Made by a program: the position numbers and the translations under genes | Notes under the pieces: generated by a model | Database searches by the model: none | Told to the model about the DNA's origin: nothing | What the model saw: the letters and a program-made list of their open reading frames with translations, nothing else | Shown: positions 26,027 to 34,521 of the stretch, in pieces | Layout: each line of letters starts with the position of its first letter | How positions within the stretch are numbered: position 1 is the stretch's first letter | NCBI GenBank assembly: GCA_036839975.1 | Contig: DAISVU010000008.1 | Span: forward strand, 1-53,351 | Length of the DNA: 53,351 nucleotides | Reading direction: 5' to 3' | Origin: RGIG7111 sp036839975 | GTDB lineage: Bacteria > Bacillota > Clostridia > Peptostreptococcales > Anaerovoracaceae

Positions 26027-27358
26027 TCATTCGGCAGTCAGGATGCTGTATATATCAGCTGCGGTATCCTGCGGACCGTTTTTGGAAACAGCAGCGGAAA
26101 AGTCACTGTATTTTTCGTAGAGCGGTCCTCGTTCGCGAGCCATTGCTTCAAGTGTTTTTATATCTTTTGAGAGCGGACGGCCGTCCATTTCAAGTTCTTC
26201 CATAGGTCTTTCAAGCAGTACTGTATACGCGTTCTGCGAAAGAGCATCCATATTATGTTCACGCAGTATTACGCCTCCGCCGGTCGCTATTATCTGTGAG
26301 CTTCCCTGCCCCAGTCTGCATGAGAATTCCGACTCAAGATCACGGAAGTATGTCTCGCCGTATTTTTCAAAGATCTCAGGTATGCTCATACCCGCTTTTT
26401 TTATTATCTCATCGTCCATGTCCACGAATTTCTTTCCAGTTATCTCAGAAAGGCTTCGCCCGACTGATGATTTGCCGGAACCCGGCATGCCGATCAAAAC
26501 GATATTCATCATCTGCATGCGAAGTGCAGACAGTATATTATGGTCGCGATCGCTTAAATCATTGTACCTGCCGGAATTTCCGCCCCCAGCTGCTCCGGTG
26601 CGCCCTGTGAAATAGGCGGCTGCCTCGGTTGCTTGTGATACAAGCATGGAAAGGCCGTTTTCATATGCGATGCCGCTCTTCCTGGCCTGCAGCAGAAGAG
26701 CTGTCAAAGCAGGATTGTAGATCAGATCAAAAACTCCTTCGCATTCGGGGAAATCTTTGATATCTACCAGTGCATGACCGGTGTCAGGATACATGCCGAC
26801 CGGAGTTGTATTTACTATTGTTTCTATGCGGAGCGGGTCTGATCCATTGGATGAGCTGAATGAAGATGCGGCTGCCAGGGCCTCGTAGGAGATGACTGTA
26901 AACTCACCGCGCGCAGCGGACTTTGCCGGATCGCGCGTTGCTACTATGACTTCTGCCGCGCCGCTGTCGCGCACTGCCTGTCTCACCATTCCGCCTGCTC
27001 CTCCGTCACCAAGAACAAGTACACGTTTTCCGGCATAGACAATGCCTGCCGAAGCTGAAGCCTTGAGGAAGCCGTGGTAATCGGTATTGGTGCCGCAGAG
27101 CTCATCGTTTTCGTTAAAGTAAAGAGTGTTTACAGCTCCAAGTTTTTCTGCAAGTTCCGAAACATGATCACAGTAGGACATCACGGTCTTTTTATATGGT
27201 ATTGTGACATTAAGACCGGTAAAATCACGTTCTTTCAAAAAATTATCGATCTGAGATCCTTCAAGCGGTATGAGTTCATATTCATATTCACCGAGCATTT
27301 CATGGATCACTTTACTGTAGCTGTGACCGAGCTTTTCACCTATAAGACCGAATCTCAT
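26027..27358 (-). CDS. aroEK: Fused shikimate dehydrogenase / shikimate kinase
   Basis: One 443-residue chain carrying two consecutive shikimate-pathway enzymes. Residues 1-270 are AroE: GEKLGHSYSKVIHEML, catalytic Lys in NVTIPYKKTVM, NADP-binding LGDGGAGGMV, and GMYPD. After a linker of about 20 residues, AroK starts near 285: P-loop IVLIGMPGSGKSSVGRSL, FVDMDDEIIKKAG, and ATGGGVILRE. The proteins are usually separate. Start ATG overlaps the pheA stop by one base (TAATG), so they are coupled. Last gene of the cluster. Confidence 0.94.
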   Translation of the reverse strand: MRFGLIGEKLGHSYSKVIHEMLGEYEYELIPLEGSQIDNFLKERDFTGLNVTIPYKKTVMSYCDHVSELAEKLGAVNTLYFNENDELCGTNTDYHGFLKASASAGIVYAGKRVLVLGDGGAGGMVRQAVRDSGAAEVIVATRDPAKSAARGEFTVISYEALAAASSFSSSNGSDPLRIETIVNTTPVGMYPDTGHALVDIKDFPECEGVFDLIYNPALTALLLQARKSGIAYENGLSMLVSQATEAAAYFTGRTGAAGGGNSGRYNDLSDRDHNILSALRMQMMNIVLIGMPGSGKSSVGRSLSEITGKKFVDMDDEIIKKAGMSIPEIFEKYGETYFRDLESEFSCRLGQGSSQIIATGGGVILREHNMDALSQNAYTVLLERPMEELEMDGRPLSKDIKTLEAMARERGPLYEKYSDFSAAVSKNGPQDTAADIYSILTAE

Positions 27359-28299
27359 TATCTATATATCTCCTTATAACTGCCCAGGAATGTGAATGTC
27401 TCTGGGCTTAGGTCCAGTTCGCGCAGAAAGTCGACAACATCTTGCCGGCATACCGGAACATCTATGTCAAAGTAAAACATGAAATCGGACCCGCTGCCCG
27501 GAATATTTCGGGATTCAAGTCTGGCAACGCTAAATCCTGGCGATGAAAAACTGCAGAGAATATTGTAAAGCGATGCAGGTCTGCGCACATGTGAAAGCAT
27601 GATTGAGATGGTTGACGCGTCCGGGTATATTTCAAGGTTTTTAGAAATGCAGATAAAACGTTTGTAGTGACTGTCCTGCCGTTCGGATCCGCTCTTTTCA
27701 AGCTGTTTTTCTTTTGTATTAAGACGAATGGTTCTGACGATATAAAAACTGCGGCTTTTAATAAGGTCATAAATTCTGCCGAAAGAGTGGTATGAATTGT
27801 TTTCAGCAGGAACGAGACCGTATTCGCATATTCCATTTCGGACGGCAGCGAAGATGTCTTCAACATTTGAGAAAAATTCAACGGAAGGGGATTTGAAAAG
27901 TTTTTCCACCGCGCTCTTTGAGGATTGATACGCATCGGCCATACAGGCAACTGCCGCACTTTCAGGGAAAACTCCGGGAGTGCGTGTTTCTGCCTGTTCG
28001 ATCGTTTCACGGATCCCGGAGCTGTCGTTCATGAGGCTTCGCTGATATGAACGGCTCACGTCAAATAGAGTGTTGAACAAAATACGGGCGTATCGATCTG
28101 TCGGCGTGCCGATTCTGCCCGTTACGCGGTGTAGTATTTCAGTTTCGCGAGACGTATCTGTCACGGCGATTCCGTTTTCTTTTTTATATTTTGCGATGGA
28201 GAGCGCGAGCTCCATTCTGCGGACAAACAGGTCGGATATCTTATCATCTATCGCATCGATCTGTTTTCTGGCGGTATCTATATTTTTTGTTTCAGACAT
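27358..28299 (-). CDS. pheA: Chorismate mutase / prephenate dehydratase-like P-protein with altered catalytic motif
   Basis: 313 residues. The AroQ chorismate mutase occupies about 1-90 (RKQIDAIDDKISDLFVRRME, with RETEILHR). Then comes a prephenate-dehydratase-like region (VPAENNSYHSFGRIYDLI) and a C-terminal ACT domain (RRPASLYNILCSF, ESRNIPGSGSDFMFYFDID). The dehydratase TRF motif reads KRF (in HYKRFICIS), from AAA in place of an ACN Thr codon, and the N-terminal dehydratase glycine/serine motif is poorly kept. The Thr is essential in studied enzymes, so the dehydratase may be weak or inactive while the mutase looks sound. Confidence 0.85.
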   Translation of the reverse strand: MSETKNIDTARKQIDAIDDKISDLFVRRMELALSIAKYKKENGIAVTDTSRETEILHRVTGRIGTPTDRYARILFNTLFDVSRSYQRSLMNDSSGIRETIEQAETRTPGVFPESAAVACMADAYQSSKSAVEKLFKSPSVEFFSNVEDIFAAVRNGICEYGLVPAENNSYHSFGRIYDLIKSRSFYIVRTIRLNTKEKQLEKSGSERQDSHYKRFICISKNLEIYPDASTISIMLSHVRRPASLYNILCSFSSPGFSVARLESRNIPGSGSDFMFYFDIDVPVCRQDVVDFLRELDLSPETFTFLGSYKEIYR

Positions 28300-28379
28300 T
28301 TTGTTCCCTTCAAAATTTTTGCCGGCTGCAGACGGTCTCTTTGTTTTTTCGCACGGAACGCCCGGTCTGCCCGTGATTA

Positions 28380-29516
28380 CTACAGCAGCAGATCAGCTAT
28401 TCCCAGTGCGATAGCAGCCTCTACGGCCGGAAAGGCTCTGATTGCAACACACGGGTCATGTCGTCCTTTTATTGAAATCTTTGCAGGCTCCATCTTCTCC
28501 AAATCCACAGAATCCTGTTCCAGAGCTATTGAAGGAGTGGGTTTAAAGGCTATGCGGACTACGAGCGGCATGCCTGTAGTTATGCCTCCGAGGATGCCGC
28601 CGTGGTGGTTAGTCCTTGTTACTACGCGCCCGGCTTCGAGCATGAACGGATCATTGTTTTCAGATCCTATGAGCGTGGCTGCGGCGAAACCCGTTCCGAA
28701 TTCCACGCCTTTTACAGCGGGGATGCCAAACAATATCGGTGAAAGAACACTTTCAACACCGGAATACAAAGGTCCGCCGAGTCCTGCCGGAAGTCCTGCT
28801 GCAGCAGTTTCTATGATGCCGCCGAGCGAGTCGCCTGCCGATTTGACCTTTAAAATTGCAGTTTTCATCTTTTCACCTGCCGCATTATTGATCACAGGAA
28901 AAGTGCGGAAATTCAGACCGAGCAGCTGCTCATTCGTTATTCTTGCCGGTTCAAACGGAACATCATAAATATTGCCCACTGAAAATATGTGTGATCCGAT
29001 ACAGATACGGCATTTCTTGAGCATCTGGATTGCAATCGCGCCCGCTGCGCAGAGCGGCGCTGTCATTCGAGCGGAGAAAGGGCCGCCGCCTGCCAGCGAT
29101 GGTCCGGGATCGTCTGTCCGATCGCCGGCGCCGTCCGCACTGGCACGATATTTCATGAAAGCTGAAAAATCCGCATGTCCCGGACGCGGCACCGTTTTGA
29201 ATTTTTTGTAATCTTCCGGTTGTGTGTCAGCGTTTTTGATAACGATCTCAAGCGGCGTACCGTCTGTAGTCAGCTGCTTACCGCATATAAAAGCGCCGCT
29301 TTTTATTTCGGGGATGTCAGGCTCCTTTCGGGCTGTTGTGAAGATGCTGTTCCCCGGTGCCCGGAGCGCCATGAAAGCCCTGACTTCATCAAGGTCGACC
29401 TCAACTCCTGCGGGAAGACCGGTAATGATCGTTCCTACGAAAGGCTCGTGAGATCCTCCGAATATATCGACTTTTATTTTGTTCCCGAAGCAGGAATGTA
29501 TCGAATTATAAGTCAT
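28380..29516 (-). CDS. aroC: Chorismate synthase
   Basis: FMN-dependent enzyme that converts EPSP to chorismate. 378 residues with KVDIFGGSHEP near the N-terminus (catalytic His; the family more often has GESHG), VPRPGHADFSAFMKYR, NAAGEKMKTAI, GDSLGGIIE, and HHGGILGGITTGMP. About 14-17 residues (near 128-145, rich in Gly, Asp and Pro) are inserted between KYR and the GGGPFSARMTAPL segment, compared with the normal run. Its ATG overlaps the aroA stop by four bases. Confidence 0.93.
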   Translation of the reverse strand: MTYNSIHSCFGNKIKVDIFGGSHEPFVGTIITGLPAGVEVDLDEVRAFMALRAPGNSIFTTARKEPDIPEIKSGAFICGKQLTTDGTPLEIVIKNADTQPEDYKKFKTVPRPGHADFSAFMKYRASADGAGDRTDDPGPSLAGGGPFSARMTAPLCAAGAIAIQMLKKCRICIGSHIFSVGNIYDVPFEPARITNEQLLGLNFRTFPVINNAAGEKMKTAILKVKSAGDSLGGIIETAAAGLPAGLGGPLYSGVESVLSPILFGIPAVKGVEFGTGFAAATLIGSENNDPFMLEAGRVVTRTNHHGGILGGITTGMPLVVRIAFKPTPSIALEQDSVDLEKMEPAKISIKGRHDPCVAIRAFPAVEAAIALGIADLLL

Positions 29517-30796
29517 TTAAGCACCTCAGCTTTGCCGCCGAGCGATACAAAGTCCTTAAAGAAATCAGGATATGATTTCTCAACAGCCTCGGCGCCTTTT
29601 ATAATAACAGGTGATGAACAGACAGTCGCCGCAATGGCGGCTGCCATCACGATCCGGTGATCATTACGTCCGTCTACCGTGCCGCCATGCAGGGTTGAGA
29701 CACCTTTTAGGATAAGTCCGTCGGGGGTCTCGGAAATTTCAGCGCCGAGAGCGAGCAGCATGTCACAGGTGCTTCGCAGGCGGTTGCTTTCCTTGATGCG
29801 CAGTCTTGATGCATGTACGATTCTTGTCTTCCTGGGGATCTGTGTTGCCAGAACAGCCGCTGCGGGGATAAGGTCCGGCGTATCGGCGCCGTCTATTGTG
29901 ACCGGTCTGCCCGTATCATACGGTGAGCCGAGATTTTCATAGCGCGCAATTATATCGATGATCGCTTTGTCTCCTTGCATCGATTTGAGATCGACACCGC
30001 CACATATTATCTTCGAGCCGAGAGCATTGGCTGTAAACCAGAATGCCATGTTGGACCAGTCGCCTTCGACTGCAAGGTCACAGGAACTTGTGTATCTCTG
30101 ACCGCCATCGATCATGTATCTAAGCCGCTTCTTTTTTGTAGCGGATTTTTTGCTTATCTCTATTCCGAATTCCCTGAGTGCTCCCATCGTCATGCCGATA
30201 TAGCCTGAAGATTCCAGTTTTGTTGTTACTTCGATAATACTGCCGGAATCGAGAAGTGGAAGCGCAAGCATAAGTCCTGTGATGTATTGTGAGCTGATGT
30301 TGCCCGGAAGCACATAAGTTCCCGCTTTCATTGCGCCGTTTATTTCAAGGGAATTGTTGGTGATTCTGATACTGCAGCCGTTTTGTTCCATCGTTTTCTT
30401 CAGTGCTGATATCGGTCTTGACAACAGTGCGGGGCTGCCTTTAAGAAGCGCTCTTTCCCTCAGCACCATGGTGACCGGCATCATGAATCTGAGTGTGGAG
30501 CCGCTTTCGACGCAATCCATCTCAGGGACCTGATCTGCAAGTGAAAGCAGACATTCCCGTGTAGCCGAAATATCCGTTGAATTGTGTCCGGTATCGATCT
30601 CATTTACTGATCTTTCTATAACGGCTCTGGCTTTTTCTGTTTCTGTTGATTTTAAAGCCGATGCGACGTTGCTGTCTCCGGCCAGATCGCAAAGTGCCGC
30701 CAGTGTATTTGAGATCAGCAGACGGTGCCCGTGTGATTTAGAAGGTATCGCATTTATTTTGCCGGCCAATAAACCGGGAGTAATCTTTATATCCAT
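29513..30796 (-). CDS. aroA: 3-phosphoshikimate 1-carboxyvinyltransferase (EPSP synthase)
   Basis: Transfers enolpyruvate from PEP to shikimate-3-phosphate. 427 residues, the usual length. Motifs: IPSKSHGHRLLIS at the N-terminus (phosphate-binding Lys), SGSTLRFMMPV near 101, GNISSQYITGLMLALPL, HASRLRIKESNRL, and GRNDHRIVMAAA near the end. The RPISALKKTMEQNG segment is typical. Sixty-six bases after aroB, overlapping aroC by four. Confidence 0.95.
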   Translation of the reverse strand: MDIKITPGLLAGKINAIPSKSHGHRLLISNTLAALCDLAGDSNVASALKSTETEKARAVIERSVNEIDTGHNSTDISATRECLLSLADQVPEMDCVESGSTLRFMMPVTMVLRERALLKGSPALLSRPISALKKTMEQNGCSIRITNNSLEINGAMKAGTYVLPGNISSQYITGLMLALPLLDSGSIIEVTTKLESSGYIGMTMGALREFGIEISKKSATKKKRLRYMIDGGQRYTSSCDLAVEGDWSNMAFWFTANALGSKIICGGVDLKSMQGDKAIIDIIARYENLGSPYDTGRPVTIDGADTPDLIPAAAVLATQIPRKTRIVHASRLRIKESNRLRSTCDMLLALGAEISETPDGLILKGVSTLHGGTVDGRNDHRIVMAAAIAATVCSSPVIIKGAEAVEKSYPDFFKDFVSLGGKAEVLK

Positions 30797-30862
30797 GTTA
30801 AATCCTTTTTCGCTTTCAGTTAAACTTTTTTATCAACAATATTTTTCAACGGTGTTTTTTTG

Positions 30863-31993
30863 TCAGCGCCCGCAGTCTATGAAATCCGCCAGTTCATTTA
30901 CAGGGATGTCGTGCAGCAGACATTCCCCCGCTTTCGGTGCGATCGCCAGAGTTAAACGATCTTTGCGGCGCTTTTTGTCTGCAAGCGCGGCCTCCGCAAG
31001 CGCTTCTGATGAATACGGACATTCGAGGTCAAAGCCTGTATCAGTGAGAATTTTCTCAAGGGTATCGGCCAGCTGTTTATCCGCAAGACCGCGCGCCGCT
31101 GCAGACTTTGTGATCATATTCATTCCTGTGGCGACTGCGAACCCGTGGCTTATTTCAAAACCGCTGCATTTTTCGATCGCGTGACCTATCGTGTGTCCGA
31201 AGTTGAGTATCTGTCTCAGTCCGTTTTCTCTTTCATCCCTGCTTACGGTGTCGGCTTTTACAGTAACGGATGCTCTGACAAGATATTTCACAGCAGCGGC
31301 TGAGCCTGCGCCGCCGGTTTCTGTAAATTCAGAAAGGATGTCTTTATTGTTCGCTGTGAAACTGAAAAGATCCTTATCTCCGATAACTGCGCTTTTGATT
31401 ACTTCCGCAAGGCCTTCAAGCATCCGGTCTTTTGGAAGTGATCTAAGCGTACTGCTGTCAAACAGGACGAGTTCAGGCTGATGGAATGATCCTGCAAGAT
31501 TCTTGCCGGCTGCGAGATTAACTGCAGTCTTCCCGCCGACGGATGAATCGACCGCTGCAAGAAGTGAAGTCGGGATCTGTACGAACGGGATACCGCGCAT
31601 ATATATGGATGCCGCAAAACCGGCAAGATCGCCCGCGATACCTCCGCCGAGAGCAATAATGGCATCGTTTCGCGTAAGTGCCACTTTATTTGAAGCCAGA
31701 AATTCCATAAGATCTGAAAGCGTTTGAAAATCCTTCGATGCCTCTCCGTGAGGGAAAACATATTTAAAAACTTCAAAACCCGTTTCTTTCAGGCTTTTGA
31801 TAAATGGATGACAGTCACCGGCGTACAGGGATGCAACTGTATCGTCGGTCACAATGGCCAGTTTTTCCGGGATCTCTGTGTCAAAGGAGTCGGCGATAAG
31901 CGTGCCGGCATTCGCCAGCAGACCGTCTTTCATGAGATATTCATAATTTTTTCCGGTTTTTATGTTCAGTTTAATCATATGATCTTGTAACAT
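30863..31993 (-). CDS. aroB: 3-dehydroquinate synthase
   Basis: NAD- and Zn-dependent cyclase that turns DAHP into 3-dehydroquinate. 376 residues. Visible: NAD-binding IALGGGIAGDLAGFAAS near 110, PTSLLAAVDSSVGGKTAVN, the Glu/Lys region EGLAEVIKSAVIGD and Zn histidines in LNFGHTIGHAIE. The start is ATG 31993 or the in-frame ATG 31978; neither has a clear ribosome site. Follows tyrA by 78 bases. Confidence 0.95.
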   Translation of the reverse strand: MLQDHMIKLNIKTGKNYEYLMKDGLLANAGTLIADSFDTEIPEKLAIVTDDTVASLYAGDCHPFIKSLKETGFEVFKYVFPHGEASKDFQTLSDLMEFLASNKVALTRNDAIIALGGGIAGDLAGFAASIYMRGIPFVQIPTSLLAAVDSSVGGKTAVNLAAGKNLAGSFHQPELVLFDSSTLRSLPKDRMLEGLAEVIKSAVIGDKDLFSFTANNKDILSEFTETGGAGSAAAVKYLVRASVTVKADTVSRDERENGLRQILNFGHTIGHAIEKCSGFEISHGFAVATGMNMITKSAAARGLADKQLADTLEKILTDTGFDLECPYSSEALAEAALADKKRRKDRLTLAIAPKAGECLLHDIPVNELADFIDCGR

Positions 31994-32071
31994 GCATCAA
32001 GTATATCAGAGTTTCAATATATAAACAGGCCGGCGTTTTCCTGTCTTCTTTCCGTTCGGGAAAATCTTAAG

Positions 32072-32959
32072 TTAAAAGACTTCTTTATCTATGGCGGCTT
32101 TCTGTTCGCGTCCGGTTCGCAGCATTTCGTGCAGTTTTTCATCGTCGCGGTCTTTCAGAGCTCTGCTGTATTCCGATAAACGTTCCATCAGCCCGTCTAT
32201 CTCAAAGGCAAGTGCATCGGGATTATCTAAAAAAAGCTCTGTCCACATGTTCTCATTCAATTTTGCCACGCGCGTAAGATCATGATAGCTGCCGGCCGAA
32301 AAACCCTCATGCTCTGCGGCTGTGGGACTTTGAATGTAAGCGCTGGAAACCACATGCGCAAGTTGTGAAGTAAAGGCTATCATGCGATCGTGGTCTTCAG
32401 GTGTTGTGATTTTAACATTGCTGAAGCCTATCTTCCTTGAAAGGATCATTATCTGTTCAACAACTTCGATACGCGTGCCTTTAGCAGGCGTCAGTATCAT
32501 TGACGCGTTCTTAAACAGCGCATTCCTGGAATGATCAAATCCTGAATGTTCAAGACCTGCCATCGGGTGCGCACCAATGAAAACGAAGCCGTGTTCTTTG
32601 GCGGCAGGTTCGAGTGCCGAACATACGACCCCCTTGACGCCGCAGCAGTCCATTACTGTTGCTCCCTTCTTGAATTCGCCTGAGTGCGATTTCACAAAGT
32701 CTACGGTGTCACCCGGGTAGAGGGCAACGATCACAAGGTCGCATTCTGAAAGTGCGTTATCATGCAGAGATTCATTTATCGCGTCTACAAGCAGCGCTTT
32801 CTTAATAACGGTGTCATCGGTATCAAAGCCGTATATGTAGTGATGTGTATTGTTTTTGATAGCTTTAGCCATAGAGCCGCCTATAAGGCCCAGACCTATG
32901 ACTGCGATATTGATTTTTTTATTGAGATCTTTTGTCATTTTATTTTCTTCGGAAATCAT
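32072..32959 (-). CDS. tyrA: Prephenate (or arogenate) dehydrogenase
   Basis: Oxidative decarboxylase on the tyrosine branch. 295 residues with the NAD-binding motif IAVIGLGLIGGSMAKAI, the catalytic His in FIGAHPMAGLEHSG, and the helical dimerisation part with QLAHVVSSAYIQS. No ACT or chorismate mutase domain is fused. Prephenate and arogenate specificity cannot be told apart by eye. The first ATG overlaps the aroF stop by four bases (ATGA); an ATG at 32938 (MTKDL) is also possible. Confidence 0.93.
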   Translation of the reverse strand: MISEENKMTKDLNKKINIAVIGLGLIGGSMAKAIKNNTHHYIYGFDTDDTVIKKALLVDAINESLHDNALSECDLVIVALYPGDTVDFVKSHSGEFKKGATVMDCCGVKGVVCSALEPAAKEHGFVFIGAHPMAGLEHSGFDHSRNALFKNASMILTPAKGTRIEVVEQIMILSRKIGFSNVKITTPEDHDRMIAFTSQLAHVVSSAYIQSPTAAEHEGFSAGSYHDLTRVAKLNENMWTELFLDNPDALAFEIDGLMERLSEYSRALKDRDDEKLHEMLRTGREQKAAIDKEVF

Positions 32960-33963
32960 CTTGTGTATCTGTGCGGCAGAATGGCAGTTACAGCCCGTAT
33001 TAAATCATCGAACTTTTCCGGTGTAAGTGATTGTGCACCGTCGCACAGGGCGTGCGGAGGATCATTATGCACTTCTATCATAAGACCGTCTGCTCCCGCG
33101 GCAGCTGCTGCCATTGCCATCGGTTTTACAAGGTCAGCTATACCGGTCGCATGTGACGGATCGACTATTACGGGCAGATGCGTTTTGTTTTTGAGAAGCG
33201 GTATGGCCGCAAGGTCAAGAATGTTTCTTGTTGCGGTTTCAAATGTTCTGATCCCTCTTTCACAGAGTATGATGTTTTCATTGCCGCCTGACATGATGTA
33301 TTCGGCGCTCATGAGGAACTCCTGGAGAGTATTCGACAGTCCGCGTTTTAAAAGGATCGGCTTCCTGCATGTACCAAGCTCTTTAAGAAGTTCAAAGTTC
33401 TGCATGTTTCTTGCGCCGACCTGTATGACGTCTACGTCCTTGAAGAGCGGAAGGTGTGATATGTCCATTACTTCGGTTACGATAGGAAGACCTGTCTCTT
33501 TCTTTGCTTCGAGAAGCATTTCCAAACCTTTTTCTCTAAGCCCCTGAAATGCATAAGGCGAAGTCCTAGGTTTGAATGCGCCGCCTCTGAAGAGCCGGGC
33601 TCCCGAAGCTTTTACCGCATTTGCGACTTTCGTGATCTGCTCGTGAGATTCAACGGAGCAAGGTCCTGCGATTATCCGGAAATTACCGCCGCCGATCTTT
33701 TCACCCGCCACATCTATGACCGTGTCTTCAGGATGGAAGAGACGGTTCGCGCTCTTGTAGGGCTCCTGTATGCGCTTTACGGTTTGAACGATGTCGAGCG
33801 CGCGTATGAGGTCTATGTCGACCGTGCTGCTATCTCCTATAAGTCCGAGAACGGTGGTGTTTGCTCCTTTGCTGAAATTAATGTCAAGGTCCATGGATCT
33901 CAGCCAGGATATAAGATTGTCAAGTTGTTTTTGTTCCGGTTTCGGTTTTAGTACAATAATCAT
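32956..33963 (-). CDS. aroF: 3-deoxy-7-phosphoheptulonate (DAHP) synthase
   Basis: First committed step of the shikimate pathway, from PEP and erythrose-4-phosphate. 335 residues: an N-terminal ferredoxin-like regulatory domain (about 1-70) then a type I beta/KDO8P-like barrel with IIAGPCSVESHEQI, LFRGGAFKPRTSPYAFQG, QVGARNMQNFELLKELG, LLKRGL, and VDPSHATGI. The extra domain suggests feedback control by Tyr or Phe. First gene of the cluster, preceded by a 300-base leader with a terminator. Confidence 0.95.
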   Translation of the reverse strand: MIIVLKPKPEQKQLDNLISWLRSMDLDINFSKGANTTVLGLIGDSSTVDIDLIRALDIVQTVKRIQEPYKSANRLFHPEDTVIDVAGEKIGGGNFRIIAGPCSVESHEQITKVANAVKASGARLFRGGAFKPRTSPYAFQGLREKGLEMLLEAKKETGLPIVTEVMDISHLPLFKDVDVIQVGARNMQNFELLKELGTCRKPILLKRGLSNTLQEFLMSAEYIMSGGNENIILCERGIRTFETATRNILDLAAIPLLKNKTHLPVIVDPSHATGIADLVKPMAMAAAAAGADGLMIEVHNDPPHALCDGAQSLTPEKFDDLIRAVTAILPHRYTR

Positions 33964-34082
33964 TTTTTGTCTTCTTTTGTCCTCTCTTCGTTGATCTCGG
34001 GGTTTGCGGCAGAGACCTTACGTGTATGTTTCATATTCACATGTGTAAACGGAAAAGACTGCTTTCCGCGCCGCATAATTGT

Positions 34083-34116
34083 GAAAAACTCCGCAAGTGA
34101 GTTCCACCTGCGGAGT
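34083..34116 (-). terminator. Intrinsic terminator in the aroF leader (possible attenuator)
   Basis: Reading on the minus strand: a 12-bp stem with one GU pair and 5-base loop (34088-34116), followed by five T residues. It lies between the promoter at 34287-34315 and the aroF start, about 120 bases before it, so it must be read through for aro expression. Confidence 0.75.
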
Positions 34117-34133
34117 TTTGATTTACATTTTTA

Positions 34134-34249
34134 AAATGCACATCATTTAACGGTCTAACTCGCTACAGCAGAACAAACTTTACTGTTACAAGTAAAGTAA
34201 AGATAAGAATATTCTGCTTTATGGGCTGTGCGGTCAGACATGTGCATTT
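34134..34249 (-). promoter_or_regulatory. Structured leader RNA of the aro operon
   Basis: On the minus strand this segment folds as one long arm with internal loops. Paired elements from outside in: AAATGCACAT (34240-34249) with ATGTGCATTT (34134-34143); GTCTGAC (34233-34239) with GTTAGAC (34153-34159, one GU); GCAGAA (34212-34217) with TTCTGC (34168-34173); ACTTTACT (34191-34198) with AGTAAAGT (34177-34184). The leader terminator follows immediately. The layout suggests attenuation by an aromatic amino acid or an unknown ligand. It does not match a T-box that I can confirm. Confidence 0.6.
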
Positions 34250-34286
34250 CCTTTATTCTTGATTTTTGAAAAATCCTGCTGAACCT

Positions 34287-34315
34287 ATTGTAACACTTCC
34301 TTTTTTAGTTGTAAA
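34287..34315 (-). promoter_or_regulatory. Promoter of the aroF-aroEK operon
   Basis: Minus strand -35 TTTACA (34310-34315), 17-base spacer, -10 TACAAT (34287-34292). Transcription would start near 34280, at the edge of the structured leader. Confidence 0.7.
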
Positions 34316-34337
34316 GGTCAGTGCAGAGTATTTTTTG

Positions 34338-34367
34338 TTGCGTGCAAACGCGTAAAAATGGTAGAAT
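34338..34367 (+). promoter_or_regulatory. Promoter of the GT-C/GtrB/GtrA operon
   Basis: -35 TTGCGT (34338-34343), 18-base spacer, extended -10 TGGTAGAAT (to 34367). Divergent from, and close to, the aro promoter. The 150-base leader that follows shows nothing recognisable. Confidence 0.5.
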
Positions 34368-34521
34368 CAATGATATGATCGGGAAGACCGGAATGCTTTT
34401 TAGAAGATGAGGTCAATATACGGATAAAAGCACCGGGCTGATTTTTTGTCTTAAATAAAAACGTCGGGTGTGGCAGCACATGAGAGCGTAAGACGAAATA
34501 AGGAGTTGTTCGATACCATTT

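Noticed and set aside
32762..33547. A 261-codon plus-strand frame opposite tyrA and aroF
   Set aside because: It lies antisense to two well-identified genes and shows no recognisable domain; it is a by-product of their codon use.
34083..34120. T-box riboswitch suggested by GGTGGAAC in the aroF leader
   Set aside because: The string is simply part of the 12-bp terminator stem and its loop. I could find no specifier loop, AG bulge or separate antiterminator helix, so the T-box call is not supported.
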